DNA from: an uncultured Bacteroides sp.
GTDB taxonomy: Bacteria > Bacteroidota > Bacteroidia > Bacteroidales > Bacteroidaceae
NCBI GenBank assembly: GCA_937890825.1
Contig: CALADS010000068.1
Coordinates: 186,001-250,000, forward strand
DNA: 64,000 nucleotides
Reading direction: 5' to 3'
Under the pieces are notes generated by a model, which ran no database searches, had not been told where the DNA came from, and was given only the letters and a program-made list of their open reading frames with translations. The position numbers were made by a program, and so were the translations under genes. Positions 44,397 through 52,584 of the stretch are shown here, piece by piece; the first letter of the stretch is position 1; each line of letters opens with the position of its first letter.

Positions 44397-45851
44397 CTAT
44401 TTTTTTACTAAGCCTGATTTGGGAAGAATAAATTGCAGAATTTCCTTGAAAATAACTGATTTTGTGCCCCACATCCATAGGATATACAAGATGCTGGCCG
44501 TAAAGATTTTGGCAAAAAGGCGCAGGTAGATATTATTTATTTCATGGGTTACTATCCAGGTGGCGCTTAGGCAGAAAACGGTAATCAAGGCAAAGGGAAG
44601 AATGTCTTTCAGCGTGTACCAAAGGGACAGACGGATTTCTTTCCATACAAAATACTGCCAGACGAACAGCCAGCCGATATTCAAGCAGACAATGCCTTGT
44701 ATCATACTCTGTATGCCATAAGGGTAGCTAAGCAGGATGAGGCCAAGCTGCGTGAGGTTGAGAAATATCACGTTCCACATATAGATATTGGATTTCCCTT
44801 TGCTGATGAGCAAATTTGAAAACAAGGTATTGATGGGTACGACGGCACCCCACATGCAGAGAGCCTGCAGGATAGGTACACAAGGCAGCCATTTATCGGT
44901 TATGGTAATCAGTATCAGTTCGTGGCTGATCAGTGCCAGTCCCAGCATGGTGGGGAAAGCCAGAAATGCAGTGAAGCGCAGCATTTTGCGCAGCACGTGT
45001 AATTGTCTCTGTGGCTGCGAGGCTACTTCGGCCAATACGGGTTGAGCTACACTGGTAAGGGTGCCGCTCACCAGGGAGTGTCCCATAGTGTTCCATTTGT
45101 TCGATTGGGTATAATAACCCACCTCTGATGCCGGGAAAAAACGCCCCATCAGAGCCGAAAGCAGGTTGTTGTTCATTTGTATAAATATATTGGTTATCAG
45201 TATTTTATTACTGAATCCAAACATTTCTTTCAGCGGGCGGAAGTTTTTGGGCAATGTGGGTCGCCAGGGTGAATAGCACCAGAAAGACAGGTTGACTGTG
45301 GCTATGAATACCAGACTTTGGGTGGCAATACCCCAGTACGACATACCGTGATAGGCCATTGCTACGCCTACTATGCCCGACAACAGCAGAGCTGGAACCT
45401 GTGCCTGCGTTTTTTGTTTCACCATCAGGTTGCGGAAGAGGTAGGCATGGTGGGCAGTGGCGGTGCAGGAAATCAGAAAACCTAGAAACACATACCGGGC
45501 CAAGGGTACCAGTTGGGGCTGGTGGTAGAACCGTGCGATGAATGGAGCACTGAAAAACAACAGGGAATAGAGGGTAATTCCCATAAACAAGCTATACCAG
45601 AATACGGCGTTATAGTCATCGTGGGTGATGTGTCTCTTATTGGCCAGTGCAGCGGTAAATCCGCTTTCCTGCAGGGTGCCTGCCAAGGTGGAAAAAATGG
45701 TTAGCATACCCACCATTCCATAATCATCAGGAGTTAGCAGGCGTGCCAGGAAAATGCCGAAGAACAGATTCAGGAGTTGTTGGATGCCGTTGCTGAATCC
45801 GCCCCAAAGCAGTCCTTTGGCTGTCTTTTCTTTTAGAGATACTTCACTCAT
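44397..45851 (-). CDS. Polysaccharide flippase (Wzx-like, MOP superfamily)
   Basis: This 484-residue protein has about twelve to fourteen membrane segments, with the N-terminal GLLWGGFSNGIQQLLNLFFG and RLLTPDDYGMVGM pattern of lipopolysaccharide/O-antigen flippases (PST family). It would move the lipid-linked repeat built by the five downstream transferases to the periplasmic face. No Wzy polymerase is present, so the product may be short or finished by enzymes elsewhere. Confidence 0.92.
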   Translation of the reverse strand: MSEVSLKEKTAKGLLWGGFSNGIQQLLNLFFGIFLARLLTPDDYGMVGMLTIFSTLAGTLQESGFTAALANKRHITHDDYNAVFWYSLFMGITLYSLLFFSAPFIARFYHQPQLVPLARYVFLGFLISCTATAHHAYLFRNLMVKQKTQAQVPALLLSGIVGVAMAYHGMSYWGIATQSLVFIATVNLSFWCYSPWRPTLPKNFRPLKEMFGFSNKILITNIFIQMNNNLLSALMGRFFPASEVGYYTQSNKWNTMGHSLVSGTLTSVAQPVLAEVASQPQRQLHVLRKMLRFTAFLAFPTMLGLALISHELILITITDKWLPCVPILQALCMWGAVVPINTLFSNLLISKGKSNIYMWNVIFLNLTQLGLILLSYPYGIQSMIQGIVCLNIGWLFVWQYFVWKEIRLSLWYTLKDILPFALITVFCLSATWIVTHEINNIYLRLFAKIFTASILYILWMWGTKSVIFKEILQFILPKSGLVKK

Positions 45852-45877
45852 GGATACTGGTGCTATAATAAATGAAT

Positions 45878-45940
45878 AGTGTTTAGTGATTAGTAGGCCG
45901 TCTATGGAACCCCATACAACAGCGCTAATCGCTAAACACT
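45878..45940 (-). terminator. Long hairpin between metG and the flippase gene
   Basis: AGTGTTTAGTGATTAG (45878-45893) pairs with CTAATCGCTAAACACT (45925-45940) with one G-T pair and a 31-base loop. It may end metG transcription or attenuate read-through into the glycan cluster. Confidence 0.45.
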
Positions 45941-45957
45941 AAGCACTTGTTATGAAT

Positions 45958-48000
45958 TTATTTTACTTCACTGCCGGGTTTTACCTCGTTCAGTACAGAG
46001 GTTACGGCCAGTGAGCCGTCGTAGTTTTCGGCAGAAAGAATCATGCCTTCGCTCACCAGTCCGTTCTTGAATTGGCGGGGTGCAAAGTTGGCGATAAACA
46101 ACACCTGCTTTCCTACCAAATCTTCCGGTTTGTAATGTTGGGCAATGCCGCTTACGATGGTACGGTTTTCCAGTCCGTCGGCAATCTTGAATTTCAGTAG
46201 TTTTTTCATTTTGGGCACAGCCTCACACTCCAGCACCGTACCTACGCGGATATCCAACTTTTCGAAATCTTCGAACGATACGGTAGGTTTTACCGGATTA
46301 GCTTTGTAGTTGGCCGCTTCATTGGCTTTTTTGATGTCGGCCAGACGGTCCATCTGTGCCTGGATAGCGTCATCTTCTATTTTTTGGAACAGCAGTTCCG
46401 GTTCGCCTAATTGGTGTCCGGCTGCCAGCAGGTCAGTATGTCCTAATTCGTTCCAATCAAAGTTTTCCATGTTCAGCATTTTGCGCAGTTTTTCGCTGCT
46501 GAAGGGCAAGAACGGTTCGAAGGCAATGGCCAGATTAGCTACCAGTTGCAGAGAGATGTTCAGGATGGTAGCCACCCGTCCCATATCCGTTTTGGCCAGT
46601 TTCCACGGTTCTGTATCTGCCAGGTATTTGTTGCCGATGCGGGCCAGGTTCATGGCCTCTTTCTGTGCGTCGCGGAATTTGAAGATGTCAAGCAGCTTTT
46701 CCACTTCCCCTTTCACGTCGGCAAATTCCTTCAGTGTCTCCCGGTCGTAATCGGTCAGTTCGCCGCAGGCAGGTACTTCACCGTTGAAGTATTTCTTGGT
46801 AAGTTGCAGGGCACGGTTCACGAAGTTGCCATATACAGCCACCAGCTCATTGTTGTTGCGAGCCTGGAAATCTTTCCAGGTAAAGTCGTTGTCTTTGGTT
46901 TCCGGAGCATTGGCTGTCAGCACATAGCGCAATACATCCTGTTTGCCGGGGAAGTCGGCCAGGTATTCGTGCAGCCACACGGCCCAGTTGCGCGATGTAG
47001 AAATCTTGTCGCCTTCTAGGTTCAGGAATTCATTGCTCGGCACATTGTCGGGCAAGATGTAGCTTCCTTCCGCTTTCAGCATAGCCGGGAACACGATGCA
47101 GTGGAACACGATATTGTCCTTGCCGATGAAGTGTATCAGGCGTGTTTCAGGGTCTTTCCACCATTTTTCCCAAGAGTCGGGCAGCAGTTCTTTGGTGTTG
47201 CTGATGTAGCCGATGGGTGCATCGAACCATACATACAGCACCTTGCCGTCTGCACCTTCCACCGGAACCGGAATACCCCAATCCAGGTCACGGCTCACGG
47301 CACGCGGCTGCAATCCCATATCGAGCCAGCTCTTGCACTGTCCGTATACATTGGGACGCCATTCCTTGTGGTCTTCCAGAATCCATTGGCGCAGCCAGGC
47401 TTCGTGTTTGTCGAGGGGCAAATACCAGTGTTTCGTCTCACGCATCACCGGCTGGCTGCCGCTGATAGCACTCTTCGGATTGATCAGTTCTTCCGGGCTG
47501 AGGCTGGTACCACATTTCTCGCATTGGTCGCCATAGGCTCCTTCTGCGTGGCAGTGCGGACATTCACCGGTGATGTATCGGTCGGCCAGAAATTGTTTGG
47601 CTTCCTCGTCGTAATATTGCATGCTAGTCTTCTCGATGAATTCTCCCTTATCATAGAGTTTGCGGAAGAACTCAGAAGCTGTGGCATGATGAGTTTCCGA
47701 AGAAGTACGGCTGTATACATCGAATGAAATGCCGAATTCTTCGAATGATTTCTTAATCAGTGTATGATAGCGGTCTACCACATCTTGCGGGGTGATACCT
47801 TCTTTCTTGGCACGGATGGTGATGGGTACTCCGTGTTCGTCAGAGCCTCCGATAAAGATGACATCTTCTTTTTTCAGCCGGAGGTAACGGACATAGATAT
47901 CGGCAGGTACGTATACTCCAGCCAAATGTCCGATATGTACAGGGCCGTTGGCATAGGGCAGAGCCGAAGTTACAGTGGTTCGTTTGAAATTCTTTTCCAT
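45958..48000 (-). CDS. metG: Methionyl-tRNA synthetase
   Basis: About 680 residues from the ATG at 48000 (MEKNFKRTTVTSALPYANG); a 62-codon upstream extension lies before the promoter and is rejected. Class I signatures are HIGH (in GPVHIGHLAG) and the KMSKS-like KISTS loop. The knuckle CPHC...CEKC binds zinc. The C-terminal tRNA-binding OB domain (FEKLDIRVGTVLECE) is present. It charges initiator and elongator tRNA-Met. Confidence 0.97.
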   Translation of the reverse strand: MEKNFKRTTVTSALPYANGPVHIGHLAGVYVPADIYVRYLRLKKEDVIFIGGSDEHGVPITIRAKKEGITPQDVVDRYHTLIKKSFEEFGISFDVYSRTSSETHHATASEFFRKLYDKGEFIEKTSMQYYDEEAKQFLADRYITGECPHCHAEGAYGDQCEKCGTSLSPEELINPKSAISGSQPVMRETKHWYLPLDKHEAWLRQWILEDHKEWRPNVYGQCKSWLDMGLQPRAVSRDLDWGIPVPVEGADGKVLYVWFDAPIGYISNTKELLPDSWEKWWKDPETRLIHFIGKDNIVFHCIVFPAMLKAEGSYILPDNVPSNEFLNLEGDKISTSRNWAVWLHEYLADFPGKQDVLRYVLTANAPETKDNDFTWKDFQARNNNELVAVYGNFVNRALQLTKKYFNGEVPACGELTDYDRETLKEFADVKGEVEKLLDIFKFRDAQKEAMNLARIGNKYLADTEPWKLAKTDMGRVATILNISLQLVANLAIAFEPFLPFSSEKLRKMLNMENFDWNELGHTDLLAAGHQLGEPELLFQKIEDDAIQAQMDRLADIKKANEAANYKANPVKPTVSFEDFEKLDIRVGTVLECEAVPKMKKLLKFKIADGLENRTIVSGIAQHYKPEDLVGKQVLFIANFAPRQFKNGLVSEGMILSAENYDGSLAVTSVLNEVKPGSEVK

Positions 48001-48041
48001 AGTTATGTATCTATCTCTTTTGTTATGAACACTTTTGGATG

Positions 48042-48101
48042 CAAATTTAGCTATAAATCTCGATTTATGCCTCAACAGACAGAGAAAAGTCTGTATTTTT
48101 G
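48042..48101. promoter_or_regulatory. Divergent -7 boxes for metG and the AlkD-like gene
   Basis: TAAATTTG on the minus strand (48049-48042) and TATTTTTG on the plus strand (48094-48101) both match TAnnTTTG. They place the transcript starts about 36 bases before metG (48000) and 24 bases before the AlkD-like ATG (48132). Confidence 0.55.
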
Positions 48102-48131
48102 TGTCATTATTCATCTCTAAAGTAGATTTGT

Positions 48132-48860
48132 ATGGAAGTAGACAGCAAACAGATGCAGCTTTTAGTTCAGGAGATACAGCAGGCATTAGAGGCTTGTGCA
48201 GACCCGGTGAAGAGGGATTTTCTGCCTCGTTTTTTCAAGACTGGTAAAGGGCAATATGGTGAGGGCGACTGTTTTCTGGGAGTGATGGTGCCCTTTATCC
48301 GCCGTGTGGCCCGACAATATAAAGAGGCTCCGTTGGCCGATGTAGAGCAGCTGTTGCAAAGTCCTTGGCATGAGTGTAGAATGTGTGCGTTATTGATATT
48401 GGTAGAACAGTTCAAGAAGGGGGATGACTGTCAACGGAAGGTGATTTATGATTTTTATCTGGCACATACCGACCGCATCAACAATTGGGATTTGGTAGAC
48501 CTTACGGCACCGGCCATTGTAGGGGAGTATCTGGTGCATCAGCCTAGAACAGATCTCTATACACTAGCCGATAGCACTTGGTTGTGGAACCAGCGTATAG
48601 CGGTGGTGGCCACCTTGGCCCTTATCCGTAAAGGAGATTTTACCGACATTCTGGCACTGGCCGAACGACTGCTTACCCATCGGCACGATTTAATGCACAA
48701 GGCGGTAGGTTGGATGTTGCGTGAAATGGGGAAGCGGAATAAAGACTTGCTGTTACAGTTTTTGGAAAAGCACAGCACCGTGATGCCCCGCACCATGCTG
48801 CGCTATTCCATTGAGAAACTGCCGGAAGCCGAACGGCGTTATTTCATGCAGCGGAAGTGA
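48132..48860 (+). CDS. AlkD-like DNA alkylation repair protein
   Basis: This 242-residue protein is all helical and built of HEAT-like repeats: GVMVPFIRRVARQYK, WHECRMCALLILVEQFK, NNWDLVDLTAPAIVGEYL and WLWNQRIAVVATLALI. This matches the AlkD/AlkC family of DNA glycosylases that release bulky alkylated bases without flipping them. The WDLVD segment contains the conserved Trp and Asp of the family. Confidence 0.9.
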   Translation: MEVDSKQMQLLVQEIQQALEACADPVKRDFLPRFFKTGKGQYGEGDCFLGVMVPFIRRVARQYKEAPLADVEQLLQSPWHECRMCALLILVEQFKKGDDCQRKVIYDFYLAHTDRINNWDLVDLTAPAIVGEYLVHQPRTDLYTLADSTWLWNQRIAVVATLALIRKGDFTDILALAERLLTHRHDLMHKAVGWMLREMGKRNKDLLLQFLEKHSTVMPRTMLRYSIEKLPEAERRYFMQRK

Positions 48861-48875
48861 TACATCTCTTCTGTA

Positions 48876-50078
48876 TCAGAAAGGGTTGCTTTGGCATATA
48901 ATCAGTACCTTTTGTTCGTTGTGCAGGGTAGTGGCAAAGAGGTATTTATCGCCCCCCTCGCTTAACTTCAGCCGTTTACGCAGTTCGGCCACTGAGGCGG
49001 GAAAATTGCGTATGGTCAAGTTGGCCTGCGTGATTCCTCCCAGCAGCAACTTCACTTCCTTTTTGTTGAGGCTACAGTAACCGGTCACCGCAAATCGTCT
49101 GCCGGGGAAGTCTGGCAGGTGTTGGTCGGATGTATAGAGGTGGCTGTTGGGATGCAGTTTCTCTACGGGGAATTTTTGACAAAGGGTAGAGAAAGCCCCT
49201 CCTTTCAGTATCGATACATTGGGCTCATAAAGATAGTTTTTCACTGCGTCGGTGAAGTGCATTGTTCCTTCCTTTTCGTGTGCTTTGCAGAACGTCAGTT
49301 GCTGTTGCGTGGCTTTTTGCGGCAGCAGGTTGATGCAATGCACCGGCACTTCATCGGGAGCGATGGATGTTCCCCGCCTCAGCACCAGCAGCAGTTCTTT
49401 GCAATCATTGTTGACCGATACGATATGCGCCTCTTTCACATGGCGCAGGGTGTGCAGCGCCAATGTCAGGTCGAGCATGGGTGACAGTTTAATCAATACC
49501 TGTGAAGCCTTTTCCAGCAGCAGCGATTCCAAGGCCGATACATCCGGTTCGCAGTCGGCTATAGCCACCGTCTTGCCCCCATGGCCGTCGCGTCGGGCAG
49601 GGTCTATAAAAATCCAGTCTGTCGGGTTCATTGCCTTCAGGTATACCACACCATCGGCTTGGCGTACCGTTATGTGAGGAAGTCCCAACAGCGGAAAATT
49701 ACAGCGGGCCGCCTCACACAGCACTTCCTGTCTTTCCACGTAGGTAGCCTGCCGGAAGCAGGTAGCCAAAAACGAACAATCCACACCGAATCCGCCCGTC
49801 AGGTCGGTCAGTGTGCCGGTAGAAGTCTGTCGCACAATTTCCGTCTTGTAGCGTGCAGTCACTTCCGAGGAACACTGCTCCAGCGACAGGTGCGGCGGAT
49901 AAACTATGCCCTCTGTAGCTGCCCAGGAAGGTATCTTCTCTCGCGCCTGCTGCCAGCCGGCTATCTGTGTAAGGGCTGTAGGCATATCCACATGGGTATG
50001 CGCCTGTGACCGCAGCGCTAAGGTGCGTACATCCTCAGTGCGGTGCTCACGGATAAAGCGTAGGGTATCTTCATTCAT
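48876..50078 (-). CDS. Class I SAM-dependent methyltransferase with THUMP-like domain
   Basis: This 400-residue protein has a Rossmann methyltransferase core: TDLTGGFGVDCSFLA (SAM-binding loop I), TYVERQ (acidic loop II) and the WIFIDPARRD motif (D-P-A/P-x-x pattern of base or amino-acid methylases). The C-terminal SLNKKEVKLLLGGITQANLTIRN region resembles the THUMP-like domain that follows this core in Bacteroidetes. The target, tRNA, rRNA or protein, is unknown. It starts 11 bases after the AAA-ATPase gene, so the two may be cotranscribed. Confidence 0.85.
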   Translation of the reverse strand: MNEDTLRFIREHRTEDVRTLALRSQAHTHVDMPTALTQIAGWQQAREKIPSWAATEGIVYPPHLSLEQCSSEVTARYKTEIVRQTSTGTLTDLTGGFGVDCSFLATCFRQATYVERQEVLCEAARCNFPLLGLPHITVRQADGVVYLKAMNPTDWIFIDPARRDGHGGKTVAIADCEPDVSALESLLLEKASQVLIKLSPMLDLTLALHTLRHVKEAHIVSVNNDCKELLLVLRRGTSIAPDEVPVHCINLLPQKATQQQLTFCKAHEKEGTMHFTDAVKNYLYEPNVSILKGGAFSTLCQKFPVEKLHPNSHLYTSDQHLPDFPGRRFAVTGYCSLNKKEVKLLLGGITQANLTIRNFPASVAELRKRLKLSEGGDKYLFATTLHNEQKVLIICQSNPF

Positions 50079-50089
50079 AGGGCTATTCT

Positions 50090-51853
50090 TCAGTCGGTTA
50101 TTTCTTCACACACTGCCATCTCCGTGCCATGGTATACCACCACTACCTTGTGCAGACGGGTGTGCCCGATGTGTCGCTGCACCACCTCCGTGTCCGCATA
50201 GCGGTTGGCTTGTGCGACGGCTTTTTGTCGCAGCTCCTCCACGCGGGTTTCCGGTTCGCTGCTCTTGGCATATTTCAGTTCGATGATGTAGCTGTGTTGC
50301 ATATCCTTGTAGATGTCCAGCAGCGGAAGCAGGAAAATATCGGCGTAGCCCTCCTGATTATCCAGCTCGGACACCGGTCGGTAATAGGAGTTCAGCGAGG
50401 TCAGTGCCAGCGTAAAGCCATGAACAAAGGCCTCTCCTTTCTGCTTGTCGCGCTGCGAGGAATAGGTCTTCAGGCATTCGGCAATGTAGTCGAAATATTT
50501 TCTGAAATTTCCGTCGTAGGCCAAGTCGGCATCCAGATTTCCCATCTTGTAGCTGTCATAGTGCAGGTCGTTCTCACCGTAGGTGTCCAGCAGATATTTG
50601 TAGAGCTGTTCGCTTACCACCTGGTTGGGGATGCTCAGTTTTGTCTTGCCACGGTACGTTCCGTCTATGGTCAGCATCCCGAAGTAATACAGCAGGCTGA
50701 TGAAATTGTCGGGGTGGGTAATCTGTTCCGCCGGGAATCCCGTCTTCAGTTCTCCCGTAATAAAGCCCTGCTGCACGATGGTCTGTATGATGGAGGCATC
50801 GTGTGCAAACTCCTTATCCTTGCGAATCAGCATCTTCAGCTTGTTGTAATCCACCCGTATGTTCTCCTCTATCATGTAGTCGGGTACATCGCCCCCGTTA
50901 CGGATGTAGTTGTCTACAAAATACAACACCATGTTGCTGTTGTACATGGTGGTGTGCCCATAGCTTTGTTTGGCAAAGCAATAGTTGTCGTACCAGGGTT
51001 TCATGATGTCTATCAGTTGGTCTGTGGTATGGTGAAACTCGCAGGTGGTAGCATAATAGTCCAGCATGGCCCGCACGTCCGTTTCGGTGAATCCCACCAG
51101 TTCGTTGAATTCCGGTGCCAGGCTGTAGTTCGTACCGATGTTGAATCCGCTGGTCAGGTCGTCCATGGTCACTGGGCTGACTCCTGTGACGAACACTCTT
51201 TTGATGGAGGTCTTTGTTCCCGCCTTTACCGTATCGAAGAAGCTGCGCAGATAGCCTGTGCCGTGCGTCTCGTTCTTGTAGTTGTCCAGACAGGCCGAAT
51301 CTGCCAGAATCTTGTTGGTGAAGTGGTCGTACTCGTCAATGAACAGGTAAATGCTTAAATCGTATTCCGCACAGCGTGTAATCAGGTAACTCAGTTGTTC
51401 CACCGCACCTTCTCTCAACTTCAGTTCTTCCACCATGCCTGCCGGAAGATAGGCTGCATACCGACGGCAGAAAGAAGTCAGCTTGATGTCGCAGTAGGCA
51501 TCCAGCGAAGAGCGGTAATCGTCTATGCCGGCCAATATTTCCGCAAAGTCCAGGCTGATGACCAGGTAGGAGTTCCGTTCCGGTGTGGGATGCTCACCGA
51601 TATACAGTCCGCCGTACCATTTCTCGAAATTATCCTTGTCCAGCACATCATAGTAATGTTGCAGCATGGTCAGCGTCAGGCTCTTGCCGAACCTGCGCGG
51701 GCGGATAAAGAAAAAGAACTTGTTGGCAGCCTCCAATTCAGGGATGAAGGTGGTCTTGTCCACGAAGTAACAATTGTCTTTGCGGACATCCGCAAAATTC
51801 ATCATTCCATACGGAATGCGCTTGCGCCGGGGTTGTTGATACAGGTCATTCAT
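50090..51853 (-). CDS. AAA-ATPase fused to a PD-(D/E)XK nuclease-like domain
   Basis: This 587-residue protein has an N-terminal AAA-ATPase_like domain with Walker A FIRPRRFGKSLTL and Walker B-like IYLFIDEYDHF, and a C-terminal PD-(D/E)XK domain with DIFLLPLL and the E-x-K strand YIIELKYAKS. It matches the PF09820/PF08011 combination, which is expanded in Bacteroides and has no settled function; roles in defence or mobile elements have been proposed. A scar with a repeat and a gene remnant lies upstream. Confidence 0.88.
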   Translation of the reverse strand: MNDLYQQPRRKRIPYGMMNFADVRKDNCYFVDKTTFIPELEAANKFFFFIRPRRFGKSLTLTMLQHYYDVLDKDNFEKWYGGLYIGEHPTPERNSYLVISLDFAEILAGIDDYRSSLDAYCDIKLTSFCRRYAAYLPAGMVEELKLREGAVEQLSYLITRCAEYDLSIYLFIDEYDHFTNKILADSACLDNYKNETHGTGYLRSFFDTVKAGTKTSIKRVFVTGVSPVTMDDLTSGFNIGTNYSLAPEFNELVGFTETDVRAMLDYYATTCEFHHTTDQLIDIMKPWYDNYCFAKQSYGHTTMYNSNMVLYFVDNYIRNGGDVPDYMIEENIRVDYNKLKMLIRKDKEFAHDASIIQTIVQQGFITGELKTGFPAEQITHPDNFISLLYYFGMLTIDGTYRGKTKLSIPNQVVSEQLYKYLLDTYGENDLHYDSYKMGNLDADLAYDGNFRKYFDYIAECLKTYSSQRDKQKGEAFVHGFTLALTSLNSYYRPVSELDNQEGYADIFLLPLLDIYKDMQHSYIIELKYAKSSEPETRVEELRQKAVAQANRYADTEVVQRHIGHTRLHKVVVVYHGTEMAVCEEITD

Positions 51854-51910
51854 ACGAGTAAGTATTTCATATTGCGAATATACAAATTATAATTCAAATG
51901 ACGAAAATCA

Positions 51911-52096
51911 TCAGACCGTTTCGCCGACCGTCAGGAAGAGACTGTTGGACACCCTTCCGGATGCCGGGTCGTAGAACCCCAGATATGCCACCAGTTCTTC
52001 CTTCTTCCACGCCGAAGGCAATGGCAGGGTAGCTTGTCCGTCTTTGCGCAATGCCCCCTTTGTGATATTCTCAGCCGCTGCTGCTCCGTATAAAAA
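51911..52096 (-). pseudogene. C-terminal remnant of a DUF6266-like protein
   Basis: An open frame reads ENITKGALRKDGQATLPLPS, then AWKKEELVAYLGFYDP and SGRVSNSLFLTVGETV, then stops. This resembles the C-terminal end of small DUF6266-type Bacteroides proteins (strand pair ..VYLGFYS....VSDSLYVG). The frame breaks upstream where the palindromic repeat B begins, so the gene is truncated. Confidence 0.45.
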
Positions 52097-52160
52097 CCGT
52101 ACTATCTCCGTGCAGAGGTACTTGTACGTGGGAAAGCTACGGAACTGTTCGGGCTCAGAT
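52081..52160. repeat. Palindromic dispersed repeat, copy B
   Basis: The 20-base core at 52104-52123 is identical to 10970-10989, and flanks (CTGCTCCGTA at 52081-52090, CTACGGA near 52138) also align with copy A. The long palindrome of copy A is partly lost here; only TCCGTA/TACGGA outer pairing remains. It lies where the DUF6266-like remnant breaks. Confidence 0.7.
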
Positions 52161-52199
52161 GCAGGGCTGTTTCGCAGGAGATGGGCTCGTATTCTGTTT

Positions 52200-52268
52200 C
52201 AAAAAAGCGATATAATCAGCCAAATCTCTCTTTTTTTATGAGATTTGGCTGATTATATCGCTTTTTTG
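52200..52268. terminator. 29-bp perfect hairpin
   Basis: Arms 52200-52228 and 52240-52268 are perfectly complementary, with an 11-base, T-rich loop. Both arms end in runs of A or T. It could terminate transcripts from either side, or be a remnant of a mobile element end. It is the longest perfect palindrome I found in the window. Confidence 0.7.
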
Positions 52269-52584
52269 TTTTATTCATAGAAATTAATTAAAAGGATTGT
52301 ATTAGTAGGGCTGTTCATTTTACAATGGTAATCACGTATGGCATCTGTAAAAACACTCATGCCGGAATCATACAAAGCGAAATAGCCTTATAGAATTTAT
52401 AGGTTGAGATATGAGGATAGATAAACTCTAAATGCAGATTGTCTAGTCTAATAGATCCAGGTGATATATAGGTAAAATAAGTTAGAATCAGATTTAAGAA
52501 AGAGGGCTGAGCCAATATTGGTTCAGCCCTTAACACCAAGAAAAAAATGGTAAATTGCTAATTTTTTAATGTTACTAATCAACA
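52269..52584. other. AT-rich intergenic stretch
   Basis: No gene is supported. A 60-codon minus-strand frame (52357-52539) has no recognisable features. A GGGCTGAACCAATATT/AATATTGGTTCAGCCC palindrome-like segment near 52503-52530 could terminate the GlpT-like gene. Confidence 0.35.

Noticed and set aside
50129..51358. 409-codon open frame on the plus strand
   Set aside because: It lies fully antisense to the AAA-ATPase/PD-(D/E)XK gene and its translation has the low-complexity hydrophobic look of an antisense shadow.
48876..51853. ATPase/PD-(D/E)XK plus methyltransferase as a restriction-modification-like defence system
   Set aside because: The methyltransferase is of the THUMP-like type with core-gene neighbours and the ATPase family is common without it; closeness alone does not support defence.
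52357..52539. Possible 60-residue gene
   Set aside because: No promoter, no signal or domain; AT-rich intergenic sequence.
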